From a virus, in IMG/VR virus record IMGVR_UViG_3300044799_000641, positions 1 through 30,602 of that record: DNA of 30,602 bases, one strand, 5' to 3'. Shown one piece after another: positions 1 through 6,988 of this stretch. The notes under the pieces were generated by a model that was not told the DNA's origin, searched no databases, and saw nothing but the letters and a program-made list of their open reading frames with translations. The position numbers and the translations under genes are program-made. How positions within the stretch are numbered: position 1 is the first letter of the stretch; each line of letters begins with the position of its first letter.

Positions 1-192
1 AAGTTTGCACCTATCTACGTGTATTACGCGAACGGTGACGACGAGCCTGTTCCGATCTTTTGCGTCAGCGAAAAGCAGTCAAACGTAGAAGAGATATGCA
101 CAAAACTGAAGAACATGATGTTTGTGCTGTCTTTCCACCCGAGGCATTCAGCTCTTAGGGATATCAGAAAGGAGCTCACGGAATTTTCGTAA
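1..192 (+). CDS. C-terminal part of a small protein, possibly PH-like (5'-truncated)
   Basis: Frame 1 is open from the first base to TAA at 190-192 and encodes 63 residues ending DIRKELTEFS. It is cut off by the window start, so its own start is not visible. The segment alternates short beta-like stretches (PIYVYY, PVPIFCVSE) with a final amphipathic helix (VEEICTKLKNMM). That pattern is seen at the end of bacterial/archaeal PH-like or GRAM-like domains. It lies 41 bases before the integrase on the same strand. The gene leaving the right end of the window (30332-30602) looks like the start of such a domain, so the two may be one gene of a circular genome. The function is unknown. Confidence 0.6.
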   Translation, partial: KFAPIYVYYANGDDEPVPIFCVSEKQSNVEEICTKLKNMMFVLSFHPRHSALRDIRKELTEFS

Positions 193-233
193 ACTTCCCG
201 CTTGTAATCATAGAGTTTCAGGAGCATTGAACG

Positions 234-1472
234 TTGCTAGACCTCTTCACCGAACAGTACGCTCACCTCCTGAACGATATCAGAATCCTAAACGTTGAAT
301 CACTCGTGACCGAAGACTACAAGGAAGTAGTCAGGAATAATCCTGACGTTTCAGTCTGGCTAGATAAGGTCGGTTATTCCACAAGACCAGGCTACGTGAC
401 TTCTCTCTGCCATTTCTTGAAATGCGTCAACCTAGAGGATCCAGGCAGGCTTCTCGACTTGAAAGGACATGATGATCAACGTCAAAGGTTCTTTCCGGCT
501 GAAAGACTCGCAGAAGTCTGGATGAGCAAAGCAAGACAGCAAGGACTCTCAAACGCCATGATCAAGAGAACAATGGATGCAGTCCGCAGTTTTTTCAAAA
601 GTAACCGGATCCCCCTCATTGAAGTCAAATGCAGTTACAAGCCTCGCCCGAAGGGGGATCTCACAGACGAGGATCTCCGGGCCTTCAGGGAAGGATTCAA
701 CTGGTACGGAAAAATCCTCTTCGACTTCATGCTATCAGTACCCATACGAGACGGCCAATTTCAACGATGCGAGAACTGTGGACAAGAATTTTATCCAAGA
801 TGGGAAAACATCAAAACCTTCCCAATGATCGAGGCGTACACTCCATTCACAATCAGAACACAGAAAGGACACGAAAGCGACGAATACCCAGATGGATTGA
901 CACAAGCATGTTTCCTGACCGAAACAGCCGCGAGAAGTCTCAACAATTACAAGGACCTCAAAGAAAGATTCTTAGACCGCAAGTTGAAGCCATCTGAATA
1001 CATTTTCACACATCAAAAAGGACACATGGGACCTCGACACGTAGCACCCATAGGAACATCAACAATCATTTCTTTCTTCCAACAAGCCTCAGCACGAACA
1101 AGCAAGAAGATCATGCCTCACAGACTTCGCGCCTGGGTCAACACTATCTTAGCAGCCCGAGGAATAGACAAACAGGTCCGAGACGTCTACCTTGGACACA
1201 CCTGCAGTTATGAACAAGGCTACATAATGCAAATGATACCAAAATGGCAACAAACATTCAGAGAAGCAAAAGCAATGGAACATTTGGACATCATGGGCGT
1301 TATAGTGCCGCCTCAAGATCTTGAGGCAAAACTTCTCCAGATAGAGAGTCTTCAAAAAGAAATTGACCGTCTCAAGGTCCAGGTAGATACCACGAAAATG
1401 AATGATGAAGACTTCGAGACTATGATGGACCTACTGCACAAGATCAGAGAAGGCCGCATCAAAATAAGTTGA
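234..1472 (+). CDS. int: Tyrosine recombinase / integrase
   Basis: A 412-residue site-specific recombinase that would integrate the viral genome into, and excise it from, the host chromosome. The N-terminal part (about 40-125) looks like a helical core-binding domain. In the catalytic domain I place R172 (IRDGQ), K211 (RTQKGH), H296/R299 in PHRLRAW, H322 in LGHTC and the nucleophile candidate Y330 in EQGY, which completes the R-K-HxxR-H-Y set. C179 and C182 form an unusual CxxC just after the first arginine. Residues 363-385 are a coiled coil, which fits multimer contacts. The start is TTG, chosen because GGAG at 221-224 lies 9 bases upstream. A T6 run at 1498-1503 follows the stop. Family confidence is high; no attachment site was recognised. 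Confidence 0.9.
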   Translation: MLDLFTEQYAHLLNDIRILNVESLVTEDYKEVVRNNPDVSVWLDKVGYSTRPGYVTSLCHFLKCVNLEDPGRLLDLKGHDDQRQRFFPAERLAEVWMSKARQQGLSNAMIKRTMDAVRSFFKSNRIPLIEVKCSYKPRPKGDLTDEDLRAFREGFNWYGKILFDFMLSVPIRDGQFQRCENCGQEFYPRWENIKTFPMIEAYTPFTIRTQKGHESDEYPDGLTQACFLTETAARSLNNYKDLKERFLDRKLKPSEYIFTHQKGHMGPRHVAPIGTSTIISFFQQASARTSKKIMPHRLRAWVNTILAARGIDKQVRDVYLGHTCSYEQGYIMQMIPKWQQTFREAKAMEHLDIMGVIVPPQDLEAKLLQIESLQKEIDRLKVQVDTTKMNDEDFETMMDLLHKIREGRIKIS

Positions 1473-1685
1473 TTCAAAGAGAAAGGCTACCTAGAAGTTT
1501 TTTGAAAGACTGCTGCGAGCAAAACCTTGTGTTGCGCACATTGAGAAGGAATTACCCGCAACAATCTTTCATGAAATCTAGAAACACCGGTTCTTAAGAA
1601 GATTATGCATCGTCCATACGCACAAGATTTATTCCTCTAGACGTTGAGAAGAGTATTGCTGTGGGCTACCGGAATCATTTTTCAG
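1473..1685. other. Intergenic region after the integrase
   Basis: No convincing gene lies here. It contains a T6 run at 1498-1503 that could end the integrase transcript, and a weak TATA-like stretch (AGATTTATT) near 1624-1633 that could start transcription of the following genes. No tRNA-like fold was seen, so there is no evidence for a tRNA attachment site. Confidence 0.4.
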
Positions 1686-1779
1686 GCCTAGACCTCCTGA
1701 AAAAGCCGGTGGCTCATGGCTTTTTCCTGCCTATCGTTTAAGTAGGACAGTGCCTACTCTTCCTTTTGGAGGTCTAGGC
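1686..1779 (+). promoter_or_regulatory. Structured leader that sequesters the ribosome binding site
   Basis: Three perfect complementary arms nest into a three-way-junction shape. The outer stem is GCCTAGACCTCC (1686-1697) with GGAGGTCTAGGC (1768-1779), 12 bp. Inside it are AAAAAGCC (1700-1707) with GGCTTTTT (1718-1725), 8 bp, and AGTAGG (1741-1746) with CCTACT (1753-1758), 6 bp. The right arm of the outer stem contains GGAGGT (1768-1773), the Shine-Dalgarno site of the gene starting at 1783. Closing the outer stem would therefore block translation. The 8-bp hairpin followed by T's could also act as an intrinsic terminator for the integrase transcript. Pairing is seen directly; a regulatory role is inferred. 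A protein-binding or recombination site is the alternative. Confidence 0.6.
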
Positions 1780-1782
1780 AAA

Positions 1783-2226
1783 ATGCAAGCCATAAATCCA
1801 GAAACCCGACCAAATAATAGAATTTTGGTCTTGCGCGGCGACGAGAAATCGCCTTCCCTAGGACAGTTAGTTTCTCCCGCAAAGTTCCTCCTGGAACTTG
1901 TGCAGGCTCAGGAAAAGGGGCAGGGTTACGTCCGGAAGCAGACGTTAATCGACCTGGCAAAATACATTCTCGGCAGCCGGGATTGGACCCCGGCGCACAC
2001 AGAAATCATTAAGATCCTCGCCCGGTACCACCTGGCAAAGCTAGCTAACATCCACCCGAGATATCGTGCAAAGAGCTGGAAACTAATCGCTATCGAAGAA
2101 GCGAAGCCGTACGCTGCACGGTGCAGGCGATGCGGATTACCCATGACCAACAAAATAAGCCTCGCATCAGGACACGGACCCATATGCAGAAACAAACTTG
2201 CAGAGGAAAATTCTGGCCCAAAGTAA
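1783..2226 (+). CDS. DUF6011-like zinc-binding protein
   Basis: A 147-residue protein. I chose ATG 1783 over GTG 1750 because GGAGGT at 1768-1773 is 9 bases upstream. The N-terminal 100 residues are mixed alpha/beta without a motif I know. The last 40 residues carry CRRCGLPMT, then SGHGPICR. This C-x2-C...G.GP-x-C pattern is that of the short DUF6011 zinc module common in phage and actinobacterial proteins, whose role is unknown. The gene is the first of a + strand group and sits behind the structured leader at 1686-1779, so its translation may be switched. Nucleic-acid binding is a reasonable guess only. Confidence 0.75.
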   Translation: MQAINPETRPNNRILVLRGDEKSPSLGQLVSPAKFLLELVQAQEKGQGYVRKQTLIDLAKYILGSRDWTPAHTEIIKILARYHLAKLANIHPRYRAKSWKLIAIEEAKPYAARCRRCGLPMTNKISLASGHGPICRNKLAEENSGPK

Positions 2227-2432
2227 GAAGACAGATCTGGGCGAAAGCCCAGGAACTCTTCCAAACAGATGAGGCGCGAACAATGGGAGACGATTTCAAA
2301 GGTATCACGGCCGAGCGAAGAGAACTCAGAGAAAGCGGGTACTATGAGACAGCAAAGACTCTCGTTCTAATAGAAATCAACCAGGACAAGAAGGGGCACC
2401 GATCGGAGGAAACTGAACATGCCGCTAACTAA
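2184..2432 (+). CDS. Small protein of unknown function
   Basis: An 82-residue reading from ATG 2184, overlapping the DUF6011-like gene by 43 bases. The start is uncertain: ATG 2283 has GAGG 8 bases upstream and would give only 49 residues, while 2184 lacks a clear ribosome binding site. The stretch before 2283 (RRQIWAKAQELFQTDEAR) looks like genuine protein, which favours the longer form. The product is charged and helical with no recognised domain. Its TAA overlaps the start of the next gene, so the two are probably translated together. Confidence 0.55.
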   Translation: MQKQTCRGKFWPKVRRQIWAKAQELFQTDEARTMGDDFKGITAERRELRESGYYETAKTLVLIEINQDKKGHRSEETEHAAN

Positions 2433-2688
2433 AGAGGGTAAACAGATCTGTGACGGCTGCGGCAAGAACATTGATGAACAATTTGGAGGCTACTATTGCC
2501 CAGTTTGCGGAAGACTCTACTGCAGCGAATGCGAACCAGACCACGAACTAGTAAGGATCCAGGTGCGAGAGAACGGCCCTGATTATAAGAAGTTCGCAGA
2601 CATGTGCCCCACGTGCGCCCTGGAATGGCGAAAGAAAAACGCGAAAGTAGGGACTTTAGATGGCTATCTTCAAACGCAAACACCTTGA
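2419..2688 (+). CDS. Small protein with multiple CxxC zinc knuckles
   Basis: An 89-residue protein with four cysteine pairs: CDGC, CPVC, CSEC and CPTC, plus H42 after the third pair. The spacing (C-x2-C, x13, C-x2-C, x4, C-x2-C, then C-x2-C) resembles cross-brace RING/FYVE-like or tandem zinc-ribbon folds that bind two zinc ions. ATG 2419 has GGAGGA at 2405-2410. It overlaps the genes on both sides, so it belongs to a translationally coupled group. A nucleic-acid or protein-binding adaptor role is inferred; no catalytic residues were seen. Confidence 0.75.
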   Translation: MPLTKEGKQICDGCGKNIDEQFGGYYCPVCGRLYCSECEPDHELVRIQVRENGPDYKKFADMCPTCALEWRKKNAKVGTLDGYLQTQTP

Positions 2689-3019
2689 CAAGGTCCTTCA
2701 GGGCACAAAAACGCAGACGCGTCGCACTCATAAATATGAGTGGACAGTAGGCAAGACCTACGGAATCCGGGACAGATGGTTCGACAGGCCAACAGCCAGA
2801 ATCTTGATCACCCGCAAGTTTCGACAACGACTTGGAGACATCACGTTAACAGATGTTCGAAAAGAAGGCTACGAGACCATAGAAGAATACAAAAAAGCTT
2901 GGGAAGAGATCTATGGCCAGGGGTCTTGGAACCCTGAACTCGTCGTCACTGTGTACGAATTTGTCCTCGACGCCAAAACAAGTAAACTTTCGACTGCAGG
3001 AGAAAACCGCAGACTCTAA
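2660..3019 (+). CDS. ASCH/PUA-like domain protein
   Basis: 119 residues. The start matches the ASCH pattern: a hydrophobic N-terminus, then VLQGTKTQTRR (residues 13-23), the conserved G-x-K-T-x-T-x-R segment of this fold, followed by KTYGIRDRWF, a beta-rich middle and TVYEF near the end. ASCH domains are PUA-like beta barrels thought to bind RNA or modified nucleosides; some are RNases or N4-acetylcytidine amidohydrolases. Whether this one is catalytic is not clear. It overlaps the preceding gene by 29 bases and overlaps the opposing ABC-GNAT gene by 74 bases tail to tail. Confidence 0.75.
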   Translation: MAIFKRKHLDKVLQGTKTQTRRTHKYEWTVGKTYGIRDRWFDRPTARILITRKFRQRLGDITLTDVRKEGYETIEEYKKAWEEIYGQGSWNPELVVTVYEFVLDAKTSKLSTAGENRRL

Positions 3020-4469
3020 TGAGTTGAGCAAGTCTTTCTAGACTAGCTTCCTCGATCTTCTTTCTATAATCTTCAGTCCGACCATACGGAAGATCGTAAG
3101 AGAAGTTTTTCAAGAACCGCGGATGCCTGGACTTCAGGAAAACATCTCTTATTCTTTGAACCTCCAACGATGAAAGAGATTCAACCTTACCTTGCACGTA
3201 CTTCAGGCTGCTTAACATTTCAATATTGAAGTCTAGATCCTTGAGAACCGCAAGGATCCTTAACGCTTCCTTTGAGCGCTCCTGCACAGCGACTCTTTGC
3301 ATGTCAGCCTTCTCAGCGAAAGGATTATACTTAGCCATGACCGCCGACATTTCTACGCATTCCGTCCCGGCTGACTGCAAAGTTTCTCTGATCAATTTTG
3401 CTCCGAGTCCTATGGTACGGTATTTTGGGTGCACAACAACACGGCTAATATTAGTGAGTTTTGCGTTCACTTCCTTCATTCTAGTCTTCGGCAGCATCAG
3501 CCTACGCCCAAAACATGTTGACGGAGGATAACTGTAGACAATCACGCCGCATATTTCATTCCAACGCCGCTTCAAAACAAAGATCTTTCTCGGCGCCGGC
3601 ACCCGGTGACTACGATAATGAAAATGCGCGAGGGCCCGCCAATCATTCATCGAGCCTTCTTCAACATGCATTTGCTTCAACAGAGTGCACTCAGCAACTC
3701 GAATAATCCTGTGATACTTGACCTCGATTTCTTCTCCGAACCGTTTGTGAACATGAACGTTCGGCTGTAGGTCCTGAAAAAGATCTCGATGAGTAGTGGC
3801 TGCCAAAACAGTCCTGCCTTTTTGCCTGGCGCATTTCTGCAAATTGAAAGCCACGATTCTCGCAGTGTCTCGATCGAGGGTTGCAGCAAACTCGTCTAGA
3901 ATCCAGAATTGAGCCTCACTCTCCAGAAGCTTCGCAATCTTGTACCGGTATTTCTGTCCGTCACTTAGTTCATTGAAGGTTCTGAGAAAGAGAAACGCAT
4001 CCGACAAGCCTACTTTGCTCAGGAGATCCAGGCCCTCTTCAATGGTCTTGCCAACTGTCTCAATCAATGGCTTATCCAAGTCGACGTCGACGTCTGCAAT
4101 ATCAAGAGCCTCAGCCCCCAGATCCTGCTTGACAGCTCTCAACAATACGCTCTTGCCACTGCCAGAATCTCCGGTAACATAAACAATATCTCCCGCGTGC
4201 ACCTTGAGCTCGCAGTTCAAGACCGTGAACTTATGCTCCTCATCGACGCCAAGCCCGAAGGCCTCAGCAACAACCCTTGTTCTCGGAGTCAACTTCACAG
4301 CTGTCGAATAGCTTATGTTGAAACTAAATTTGCCTTGACATCTATCGTAGGTTCTCCGGATCTGGTGAACATGCCAAGACTCACGTCTACAGGTCCTACT
4401 GGTTCCACTCACTTTTCTTTCAGCCTGCTTCCGCCTAACCCGATCCAACCGCACCTTACCTATCCTCAT
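2946..4469 (-). CDS. ABC-type ATPase fused to a GNAT acetyltransferase domain
   Basis: 507 residues with no membrane segment. The ATPase half shows Walker A GDSGSGKS (about 100-107), signature LSDGQ (168-172), Walker B FWILDE (188-193) and H227. The C-terminal half has a GNAT domain (about 272-390) with the acetyl-CoA loop VVHPKYRTIGLGAKL (R351, G354, G356). A short N-terminal region carries C27 and C44. Soluble ABC-GNAT fusions occur in archaea; their substrate is not established to my knowledge. The gene lies beyond the late-operon terminator with its own T-rich upstream region and a weak start, so it may be expressed separately. In a virus it could be an auxiliary gene that modifies host RNA or protein; that is inference. 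Confidence 0.85.
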   Translation of the reverse strand: MRIGKVRLDRVRRKQAERKVSGTSRTCRRESWHVHQIRRTYDRCQGKFSFNISYSTAVKLTPRTRVVAEAFGLGVDEEHKFTVLNCELKVHAGDIVYVTGDSGSGKSVLLRAVKQDLGAEALDIADVDVDLDKPLIETVGKTIEEGLDLLSKVGLSDAFLFLRTFNELSDGQKYRYKIAKLLESEAQFWILDEFAATLDRDTARIVAFNLQKCARQKGRTVLAATTHRDLFQDLQPNVHVHKRFGEEIEVKYHRIIRVAECTLLKQMHVEEGSMNDWRALAHFHYRSHRVPAPRKIFVLKRRWNEICGVIVYSYPPSTCFGRRLMLPKTRMKEVNAKLTNISRVVVHPKYRTIGLGAKLIRETLQSAGTECVEMSAVMAKYNPFAEKADMQRVAVQERSKEALRILAVLKDLDFNIEMLSSLKYVQGKVESLSSLEVQRIRDVFLKSRHPRFLKNFSYDLPYGRTEDYRKKIEEASLERLAQLIRVCGFLLQSKVYLFWRRGQIRTQ

Positions 4470-4500
4470 TCATAGTCACTTCTAAGACAGATTGAAATTG

Positions 4501-4530
4501 ACAAAAAGAGAAAAATAGAAAAAAAGGGAA
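4501..4530 (-). terminator. T-rich terminator of the late operon
   Basis: Read on the - strand this is three T tracts (T7, T5, T5) separated by a few bases, directly after the stop of the last late gene at 4537. Archaeal transcription ends at such T-runs without needing a hairpin. It separates the morphogenesis operon from the ABC-GNAT gene. Confidence 0.65.
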
Positions 4531-4536
4531 GAGAGA

Positions 4537-4932
4537 CTAACTTGTTTTTCCCGACACGACCTTGACGATTGCACGCCGGAACACCTGGACCACAAACAAG
4601 AGGACAACGCCATATGATACGGGGATGAATTGCGCCACCAGAATCATCAGAGGTTCATAGTAATAGAAAGTCTCCCCGAATTTTTGCAAGCTGTAAGTAT
4701 CATTCTTTTTCAGGACGTTCTGCATGAAACCGCTAAGAGTACCATCGATCAACGTTGCCAATAACCCGACAAACGCCGGGTTCTCAAGAAGCTTGTCCAA
4801 GCCATTCCCCAAGTTTCCCAACGCAGAAACCTGGATCACACCGCCCCAGATCAAGCCCTCAACCGCCAAGAAAACGGCAGTCACAGCAATGATCAGTAGG
4901 GCAAATGTGCTGTTGATTTTCTTCTCCGCCAC
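4537..4932 (-). CDS. Membrane protein, holin-like candidate
   Basis: 131 residues. There is a hydrophobic helix at about 9-38, a weaker one around 50-70 and another at about 94-118, then a basic tail (RRAIVKVVSGKTS). GTG start with a strong GGAGGTGA 4 bases upstream. It is the last gene of the late operon, next to a second small membrane protein. Position, size and topology fit a holin-like lysis protein, but no sequence motif proves it and no endolysin is present. A virion membrane-channel or host-envelope role is possible. Confidence 0.6.
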   Translation of the reverse strand: MAEKKINSTFALLIIAVTAVFLAVEGLIWGGVIQVSALGNLGNGLDKLLENPAFVGLLATLIDGTLSGFMQNVLKKNDTYSLQKFGETFYYYEPLMILVAQFIPVSYGVVLLFVVQVFRRAIVKVVSGKTS

Positions 4933-5025
4933 TAAATCACCTCCATTATCGAGAAAAGCGCTGGCGGAACCGAAGCCCCATTAGGAGAAAGGAGATGCGA
5001 AAAGGACTCGATTCCGCTTTCAGCC

Positions 5026-5280
5026 TTATACGTGACGCCCGATCAAAACACCCGTAACTGTACCGATCAAACCAGTGATCGCAGCAAAGATCTCACTGTT
5101 CCAGACACGCAGAACAACAAGATGCGCTATTTCAAGCGCCACGAGACAGCCTAATACAACAAAAGAGAATTTGACGAGTAAGACAAGCTTCGGGTTAGGC
5201 TCAACAACAAATGGAGTTCCCTGTCTGGGACCTTTCGGCCTCAAATTCCGTGTCAAGGCCTTCTTAACCCAATCGGTCAT
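5026..5280 (-). CDS. Small two-helix membrane protein, holin-like candidate
   Basis: 84 residues: a basic cytoplasmic-type N-terminus (KKALTRNLRPKGPRQ), a first membrane helix at about 32-55 and a second at about 63-82 containing the glycine pattern GLIGTVTGVLIG. This shape is typical of small holins and of tape-measure-associated membrane proteins. It overlaps the upstream gene by 17 bases. The function is assigned only from topology and from its place beside the other membrane gene. Confidence 0.6.
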   Translation of the reverse strand: MTDWVKKALTRNLRPKGPRQGTPFVVEPNPKLVLLVKFSFVVLGCLVALEIAHLVVLRVWNSEIFAAITGLIGTVTGVLIGRHV

Positions 5281-5638
5281 AATGGTTACTCACGCGTTCT
5301 TGTCTAGTCCTGTTCTGAAGAGACCTTCTTCCACCCATCAGAAAACTATTCATCAAGACCTGAGCTTCATTGGGTTGAATGTGATTCTTCGCAATGACAA
5401 CGACTTTCGTGCTCCAGACAAGCGGTATAGCGGTATAGTCCAGGTCACAGAGTCCATCGGCATAATGGAAATTGTTCTGCACGAGCACGATATGTTTGCT
5501 TTTCTGACCAAGCAGCCCCAGGTACAGTCCCCAACTCACAACGGGAACATCAACGTTCACGCCTGCACTCAAACTTTTTCCGACGCTTGCATCAGTCCAT
5601 TCAACCTGAACCAAATCGCCAATATTGAGGTTCTTCAT
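5264..5638 (-). CDS. Late-operon protein of unknown function
   Basis: 124 residues, beta-rich, opening MKNLNIGDLVQVEWTDAS like a small barrel (GDLVxVxW), with a basic C-terminus (RRSLQNRTRQER). No recognised family. It sits between tail-associated genes and the two membrane proteins, is co-directional with them, and overlaps the next gene. A role in tail tip, lysis control or DNA ejection is possible but unsupported. Confidence 0.55.
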   Translation of the reverse strand: MKNLNIGDLVQVEWTDASVGKSLSAGVNVDVPVVSWGLYLGLLGQKSKHIVLVQNNFHYADGLCDLDYTAIPLVWSTKVVVIAKNHIQPNEAQVLMNSFLMGGRRSLQNRTRQERVSNHYDRLG

Positions 5639-5673
5639 TTCTTCCGGTATTTTTCTCAGTTTCTCACCTGCCT

Positions 5674-6108
5674 CTAGGACACGATTTCAGTTTCAACCCT
5701 ACTCTGCAGTTGCAGGAGGGTATTATTCTGGGCATCGTAGACCTCCATCGTGCAGATGCCCCAGCCTGTAAAACAGAATCTTCCGATATTCGGTAGAGTC
5801 CCGCTTAATTCAAGGACTCGTTTGAAATGCCGTGACCACACGAGCTGCGCAGTCAACTCAACATTCATAAACTTGCCCTGATCCAGGTATCCGTGCGCTT
5901 CACAAAAGAACTTGACCTTGCCGCGAGCCCTCCACGGCACCCGTATCTTTTGCCACAGCCACCATCTCCCATTTAAGAAAAGTTTTATGTCAGGTATCAA
6001 GGGATTCGGCCCTTTATCGACCTCTTCACAGACGATCTTGAAGGGAATCTGCACTGTCGCCTCTTGAAGTCTTGCATAAACTTTCGGCATCACTAATGTA
6101 CGAATCAT
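5674..6108 (-). CDS. Predicted tail-associated protein, unknown family
   Basis: 144 residues, rich in aromatic residues (GRWWLWQKIRVPWRARG) and predicted beta strands, with cysteines at scattered positions. Its ATG overlaps the stop of the upstream gene in an ATGA. The gene belongs to a run of five small genes after the adhesin-like protein, where tail-tip and baseplate-hub proteins are usually coded. No homologous family was recognised. Confidence 0.55.
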   Translation of the reverse strand: MIRTLVMPKVYARLQEATVQIPFKIVCEEVDKGPNPLIPDIKLFLNGRWWLWQKIRVPWRARGKVKFFCEAHGYLDQGKFMNVELTAQLVWSRHFKRVLELSGTLPNIGRFCFTGWGICTMEVYDAQNNTLLQLQSRVETEIVS

Positions 6109-6344
6109 TTCCTATGCGCACGCGCCCTATGGTTCATTCTGCCAGTTTTCTTCATAGAAATCAGGATCATTTCCATTGTTGCTATTCGATTCTGAATAGC
6201 ACAGTTGACATCTTCAAGGATAATCGTCTGCATCCACTTTGGAAATTTCAGAATACGGGCGCCAAGTTGCTCCCATTTCTTTACCCATTTCTTGCGCAAC
6301 TCTGTTTCAGATCCCCAATTCTTCAGAACGTCAACTTCCACCAA
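6105..6344 (-). CDS. Small basic late protein, unknown function
   Basis: 79 residues, helical and strongly basic, with a Trp-rich N-terminal half (NWGSETELRKKWVKKWEQLG) and a basic end (NHRARAHRK). It is separated by 3 bases from the upstream gene and overlaps the downstream one by 4. It looks like a small structural or DNA-binding tail protein; nothing more can be said. Confidence 0.5.
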   Translation of the reverse strand: MVEVDVLKNWGSETELRKKWVKKWEQLGARILKFPKWMQTIILEDVNCAIQNRIATMEMILISMKKTGRMNHRARAHRK

Positions 6345-6347
6345 ACC

Positions 6348-6704
6348 TTATGCCTCCTGCAAAGTCAACGTGAAATATCGCACGTTCTTCCCCGCAAGGT
6401 TCATTGCATCGATATTGACGGCCAGAACATACACGTTCGTGCTGATGACTCGAACCTCATCAGTCACAGCAAACGCCAACTGCGTTCCAGCCTTGCCTGA
6501 ATCCTCAAAACTTTTAGCCTGACTACTAGCCCAGGCAGTGCCGTTTTCAACAACCCGCAACGTCCAGACCCGGACAACACCACGAGCCTTGACTTTGCGT
6601 TTTGCCTCCCCACTCTCCCACCTGTCCCACTGAGTGTTGATCACTTCAAAGCTTTCTGCAAGAGACAAGCCTTCGAGAGTTTTCCCGTCTAACGTTACGG
6701 TCAT
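6348..6704 (-). CDS. Predicted tail protein, beta-rich
   Basis: 118 residues opening MTVTLDGKTLEG and ending YFTLTLQEA, alternating strands with a central helix. Start and end resemble small tail-hub or distal-tail accessory proteins. Its ATG overlaps the previous stop (ATGA). Assigned to the tail region by position only. Confidence 0.5.
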   Translation of the reverse strand: MTVTLDGKTLEGLSLAESFEVINTQWDRWESGEAKRKVKARGVVRVWTLRVVENGTAWASSQAKSFEDSGKAGTQLAFAVTDEVRVISTNVYVLAVNIDAMNLAGKNVRYFTLTLQEA

Positions 6705-6982
6705 GCTTCCAGGTCAACTCCAACCGAACTCTGCAATGTTGCAAGAAAAGACTCAGGAAGATCCTGTTTACCAGCACGAACCTGGTTAACTATGGCAATC
6801 AACACTTCCTTCGCATCTTTCACCGTCAAAGGTCTACCCAGGAGCTGCCGAACATTCTTCAGTCGCTCAACAAGATCAAGATAGTTCAGTTTGAAAGTCT
6901 TCGTTGTCTTGTCAGGCATGTCATAACTTATTGTGAGGTTGATTTCCCCGTTTTCCACGGTTACCTGAGTTATTTTGATCAT
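6701..6982 (-). CDS. Small tail-region protein, unknown function
   Basis: 93 residues with an N-terminal beta hairpin (ITQVTVENGEINLTISYDM) followed by helices (YLDLVERLKNVRQLLG and KEVLIAIVNQVRAG). It is co-directional and tightly packed, 6 bases after the adhesin-like gene and overlapping the next. No known family was recognised. Confidence 0.5.
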   Translation of the reverse strand: MIKITQVTVENGEINLTISYDMPDKTTKTFKLNYLDLVERLKNVRQLLGRPLTVKDAKEVLIAIVNQVRAGKQDLPESFLATLQSSVGVDLEA

Positions 6983-6988
6983 AGGCTC

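Noticed and set aside
1700-1740. GCCGGTGGCTCATGGC, similar to the start of an archaeal tRNA
   Set aside because: No anticodon stem, T-arm or CCA-side acceptor strand follows, and the bases are better explained by the nested hairpins of the leader.
4933-5025. Short - strand frame of 11 codons (MGLRFRQRFSR)
   Set aside because: Too short, no ribosome binding site; the stretch serves as leader of the GTG-started membrane protein gene.
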